A stretch of DNA of 17,088 bases. Origin: Bacteroidales bacterium (GTDB taxonomy: Bacteria > Bacteroidota > Bacteroidia > Bacteroidales > UBA932). The notes under the pieces are model-generated. The model saw only the letters and a list, made by a program, of their open reading frames with translations, searched no databases and was not told where the DNA came from. Position numbers and translations under genes: made by a program. Positions within the stretch are counted from its first letter, which is position 1, and each line of letters begins with the position of its first letter. Below are positions 15,049 through 17,088 of the stretch, in pieces. The stretch spans positions 1 to 17,088 of the forward strand of contig JAFROA010000019.1 of the NCBI GenBank assembly GCA_017429885.1, written 5' to 3'.

Positions 15049-15687
15049 TTAGACTTTGAACACAAACCTTCTGTTTCCGAGGACAATCACATCACCGTCA
15101 GCGATTTCCATCTTTCTGCCGGCATGGACAAATGTACTGTGCTGGGCACTCTTGTCCTCGATGAACCATTTCCCGTTCTCCAAAGTGATCTCCGCCTGTG
15201 TTTTGGACGTGATTGTGTTATTGGCCGGATCGGTGTTCTCTCTCCTGAGTTCCACCTTCTCTCCGGCATAGTTCATAGCCGGGATCTCCCCTTGCTCATT
15301 ATCCCACGCGACTGGCTGGAGTTTGAACGTCTTTCCGGAGTTTGGATTGCTCCAGGGGTTCACGGTCGAGTCATACTTGGAAGCGGCTCCGGCCATTGGC
15401 GGAGGGGCGATGAAAGGCGCACCATCTGCGGCCTGCTTGAAAAACTCCTTACCGCAGTTAGGGCAACGGACTGATCCTTCCCTGATCGGGAATCCGCACT
15501 CAGGGCATGTGTTGGGGTCTTCTTTCGGGGCGATGGGAGCCTGTCCCTCACGGACTGTAGACTTGACATCCACAGGCTCTTGTGCCGGCGTTGGGGAATA
15601 GACTGGTTGGCCTGCCAGGGGACTGTTACATTTCTCGCAACGCTGAGCCCCTTCGGGGTTCTCCCAACCACAATTGGTACATCTCAT
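15049..15687 (-). CDS. Double zinc-ribbon protein with degenerate FHA domain
   Basis: This 212-aa cytoplasmic protein is the first gene of the operon. The start at 15687 is preferred over 15738 because it puts the first zinc ribbon directly at the N-terminus. Two zinc ribbons are seen: Cys3/6/17/20 and Cys61/64/75/78, each CxxC-x10-CxxC, joined by a proline-rich linker. The C-terminal region (about 120-212) has the shape of an FHA domain: RENTDP, ITLENGKWFIEDKS, then ADGDVIVLGNRRFVFKV. Key pThr-binding positions are changed: the SxxH motif reads SKTQ and the NGT loop reads HST. It may be a scaffold or a protein-interaction FHA that does not read phosphate. There is no membrane segment. Confidence 0.85.
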   Translation of the reverse strand: MRCTNCGWENPEGAQRCEKCNSPLAGQPVYSPTPAQEPVDVKSTVREGQAPIAPKEDPNTCPECGFPIREGSVRCPNCGKEFFKQAADGAPFIAPPPMAGAASKYDSTVNPWSNPNSGKTFKLQPVAWDNEQGEIPAMNYAGEKVELRRENTDPANNTITSKTQAEITLENGKWFIEDKSAQHSTFVHAGRKMEIADGDVIVLGNRRFVFKV

Positions 15688-15995
15688 GATAGGTGGTACT
15701 ATTTCGCGGCTGGCTCCAACGGTCGCGGTTTTAAACAAAGAAAGTGTGGAGCATTCCGTCTATCTGTTCTGAGGCTCTGGACTGCCTTAACCCAAATAAA
15801 CAATACTCCACACCCGTATGGCATCGCGCGGATCGCGCGGGGCTGTCATACAAGGTGATGAATGTCTTGCTTATCCCTGGGTTATGAAATTGTCCAGATC
15901 TCAGAACAAGGATGAAGCGGTTACACTTTCATCAAATATGTCTGTCAGACGTAAGACGCCTAACTTCACAAATATAATGAAAGTATCATTACATT
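15688..15995 (-). promoter_or_regulatory. Intergenic leader/promoter region of the kinase operon
   Basis: This 308-nt gap between rhuM and the zinc-ribbon gene has no convincing gene. On the minus strand TATATTTG (15976-15969) is a perfect -7 element, but no TTTG is found at the expected -33 distance; a start there gives a leader of about 275 nt. TTTATTTG (15800-15793) is a weaker second candidate. An inverted repeat, GTGTGGAGCATT at 15744-15755 and AATACTCCACAC at 15802-15813 (one mismatch in 12), could be an operator or a leader stem. Confidence 0.4.
15744..15813. repeat. Inverted repeat in the kinase-operon leader
   Basis: GTGTGGAGCATT (15744-15755) and AATACTCCACAC (15802-15813) are reverse complements except for one base, separated by 46 nt. 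They lie 57-126 nt before the first start codon of the operon. Neither arm is part of the 45-bp or 52-bp dispersed repeats. Confidence 0.6.
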
Positions 15996-16814
15996 TTACG
16001 GGTGCGGGGCAATTATTTTCAATAGTTTCTCTATACCGACCGAGTCTAGACGGGAAAAAGCGAATACCTTCTTTCCCAAATCCTTAAGTGATGCGCCAAG
16101 ATGATAGATGTCATCATCAATGATCAAGAAACGGTCATGTACATTATTTATCGAAAGAATATCTATCGGAGCATACTGGGCATTGTATTTTTGAATATCA
16201 AGACACGACATCGAAGACTTGTTTGATGTGTAGATTGACGCTGTCACACCTGCTCTCCTTTTAGCCAGAATGTGAAGAATTGAGTCATCCACATAGTTGT
16301 CGATCAAGACTACTGACCTCTTCGCGCTCTTTATCAAATCACAAGCGAACACATATGCGTCAAAAATCTGTCCGTCATAGATTATCCTTTCTTCGTTAAC
16401 GGTCGTCCTCCTCTCCAATTCCTCGAGTCTGCGACCAATAGCGTAGCCCCGTGTCAGACAGTCTTTCAATATCGAATTAGCCCATCGACGAAATTGTACA
16501 CCTCGAGATGATTTGACTCGAAAGCCAACCGAGATAACCATCTCAAGATTGTAGTATTCAACCATTCTTGTGACTTTTCTTCCTCCCTCTTGTTGAACTG
16601 TCGCAAATTTTGCGACAGTTGACATATCTTTCAATTCCTCATTAAGAGCATTGTCGATATGTTTCCCTATAGTTTTCACATCTCTTGAGAATAGGCTGGC
16701 CATCTGCATACGAGTTAACCAAACAGTCTCGTCTCCAACACGGACCTCCAACCTGATTGTCTCATCTGGATTAAAAACCGCCACTTCCCCTTTCGCGCTC
16801 AAAATGTCATTCAT
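15996..16814 (-). CDS. RhuM family protein with PLD-like C-terminal domain
   Basis: This 272-aa protein has a RhuM domain at about 10-130, shown by VWLTRMQMASLF (31-42), FSRDVKTIGKHI (42-53), YYNLEMVISVGFRV (87-100) and GVQFRRWANSILK (105-117). The C-terminal part (about 150-265) resembles the phospholipase-D-like fold, with VVLIDNYVDD (168-177) and HDRFLIIDDDIYHLGASLKD (226-245). The HxK(x4)D motif appears as HDR...D (His226, Arg228, Asp233), so Lys is replaced by Arg and only one motif is present. RhuM was named from a Salmonella pathogenicity island and such proteins often sit beside restriction-modification or other defence genes; the biochemical role is unsettled. It is separated from the kinase operon by 308 nt and appears to have its own promoter. 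Confidence 0.85.
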   Translation of the reverse strand: MNDILSAKGEVAVFNPDETIRLEVRVGDETVWLTRMQMASLFSRDVKTIGKHIDNALNEELKDMSTVAKFATVQQEGGRKVTRMVEYYNLEMVISVGFRVKSSRGVQFRRWANSILKDCLTRGYAIGRRLEELERRTTVNEERIIYDGQIFDAYVFACDLIKSAKRSVVLIDNYVDDSILHILAKRRAGVTASIYTSNKSSMSCLDIQKYNAQYAPIDILSINNVHDRFLIIDDDIYHLGASLKDLGKKVFAFSRLDSVGIEKLLKIIAPHP

Positions 16815-16843
16815 TTCTAAATCATCTTATTAATTATCAATAT

Positions 16844-16887
16844 AAAAACGCACCGCGACACGGGCACGATCTCCCATATCGCGGTGC
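16844..16887 (-). terminator. Hairpin with T-run in the rhuM leader
   Basis: GCACCGCGA (16850-16858) and TCGCGGTGC (16879-16887) form a perfect 9-bp GC-rich stem with a 20-nt loop that can pair further (GGG with CCC). On the minus strand the stem is followed by GTTTTTATA, the form of an intrinsic terminator. It ends about 30 nt before the rhuM start, so it either ends transcription from beyond the window or attenuates rhuM. Confidence 0.55.
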
Positions 16888-16922
16888 AGTCTCTGCGTAC
16901 TGCGGCAGTCAGTATTTCTCTG

Positions 16923-16954
16923 TAAAGATAGTCAATAGTCTGGTAAATCGCAAA
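16923..16954 (-). promoter_or_regulatory. Predicted promoter of rhuM-like gene
   Basis: On the minus strand TTTG (16954-16951), a 20-nt spacer and TATCTTTA (16930-16923) fit the Bacteroidetes promoter with one mismatch in the -7 box. The start would be near 16915, giving a leader of about 100 nt that includes the hairpin at 16850-16887. The TTTG element touches the edge of the 52-bp repeat array. Confidence 0.45.
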
Positions 16955-17088
16955 CGGCACAGGTGGAACCGAGCGTGTCGCGCCTGCACCGAAAACACAG
17001 GCTAAACGGCACAGGTGGAACCGAGCGTGTCGCGCCTGCACCGAAAACACAGGCTAAACGGCACAGGTGGAACCGCACATGTCGCACC
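16952..17088. repeat. 52-bp tandem direct repeat at the right edge
   Basis: AAACGGCACAGGTGGAACCG begins at 16952, 17004 and 17056, a 52-bp period; the third copy diverges and is cut by the window end. The unit matches the repeat at 3603-3700 in the same orientation. The minus-strand frame through it (ARHARFHL.. ATRSVPP) mirrors that at 3600 and is a repeat artefact. The copies are directly adjacent with no variable spacers, so this is not a CRISPR array. Confidence 0.85.

Noticed and set aside
6468..15687. Type VI secretion regulatory locus
   Set aside because: Kinase, phosphatase and FHA are reminiscent, but no Tss structural, VgrG, Hcp or effector genes are in the window.
6468..15687. TerY-type kinase-phosphatase triad
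   Set aside because: No vWA-domain protein or Ter gene is visible.
15818..16087. Plus-strand open frame of 89 residues in the operon leader
   Set aside because: It runs into the antisense of the RhuM gene and shows no domain or plausible start context.
16952..17088. Regular repeats considered as a CRISPR array
   Set aside because: Units are directly adjacent at 52 bp with no variable spacers, and no cas genes are present.

Overview
The window looks like an accessory region from a member of the Bacteroidota, most likely Bacteroidales. The basis is: start codons lack clear Shine-Dalgarno sequences; candidate promoters match the Bacteroidetes -33 TTTG / -7 TAnnTTTG pattern; there is a lipoprotein with BIG2 (bacterial Ig-like 2) domains and leucine-rich repeats of the CxxNQLTxLDVSKN type; and the MqsR plus MqsA-Panacea pair is of a type I recall as common in this group. 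Species cannot be told from sequence alone.

Layout. (a) 1-436: 45-bp direct repeats, an inverted repeat and the promoter region of a toxin-antitoxin operon. (b) 437-1752, plus strand: an MqsR-type toxin overlapping by 4 nt an antitoxin with an MqsA-like N-terminus, HTH and a C-terminal Panacea/DUF4065 domain. (c) 1763-3283, minus strand: a Fic protein with an AbiEi-like N-terminal region, convergent with the TA pair. (d) 3284-3915: the fic promoter region with four TTAGTTTAT repeats, then 52-bp and 45-bp dispersed repeats. (e) 3916-15687, minus strand: nine closely packed genes. In transcription order they are a zinc-ribbon/FHA protein, a Ser/Thr kinase-FHA protein, an FHA-transmembrane-trypsin-like protease, an exported protein of unknown fold, a membrane-anchored PP2C phosphatase, a second Ser/Thr kinase with a very long charged helix and a transmembrane segment, a Sel1-repeat protein ending in a putative outer-membrane barrel, an AbiGi-like protein, and a BIG2/LRR lipoprotein. 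(f) 15688-15995: the leader region of that operon. (g) 15996-16814, minus strand: a RhuM protein with a PLD-like C-terminus, with its own promoter and leader hairpin. (h) 16952-17088: a 52-bp tandem repeat of the same family as the repeat at 3603.

The main candidate for an undescribed system is the first seven genes of the minus-strand operon. Gene spacings run from 16 nt down to 4-nt overlaps. The set contains writers (two kinases), an eraser (PP2C) and readers (three FHA domains) of phospho-Thr/Ser, plus predicted inner-membrane, periplasmic and outer-membrane parts. My inference is that cytoplasmic phosphorylation state is passed through the FHA-TM-protease and the TM-kinase to the periplasm and on to the Sel1/barrel protein, or in the reverse direction. 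The closest precedent I know is the PpkA/PppA/Fha control of type VI secretion, but no secretion genes are present here. The neighbours (MqsRA, Fic, AbiGi, RhuM) are of toxin-antitoxin and defence type. Direct repeats bracket both the TA/Fic part and the kinase part, which suggests exchangeable cassettes.
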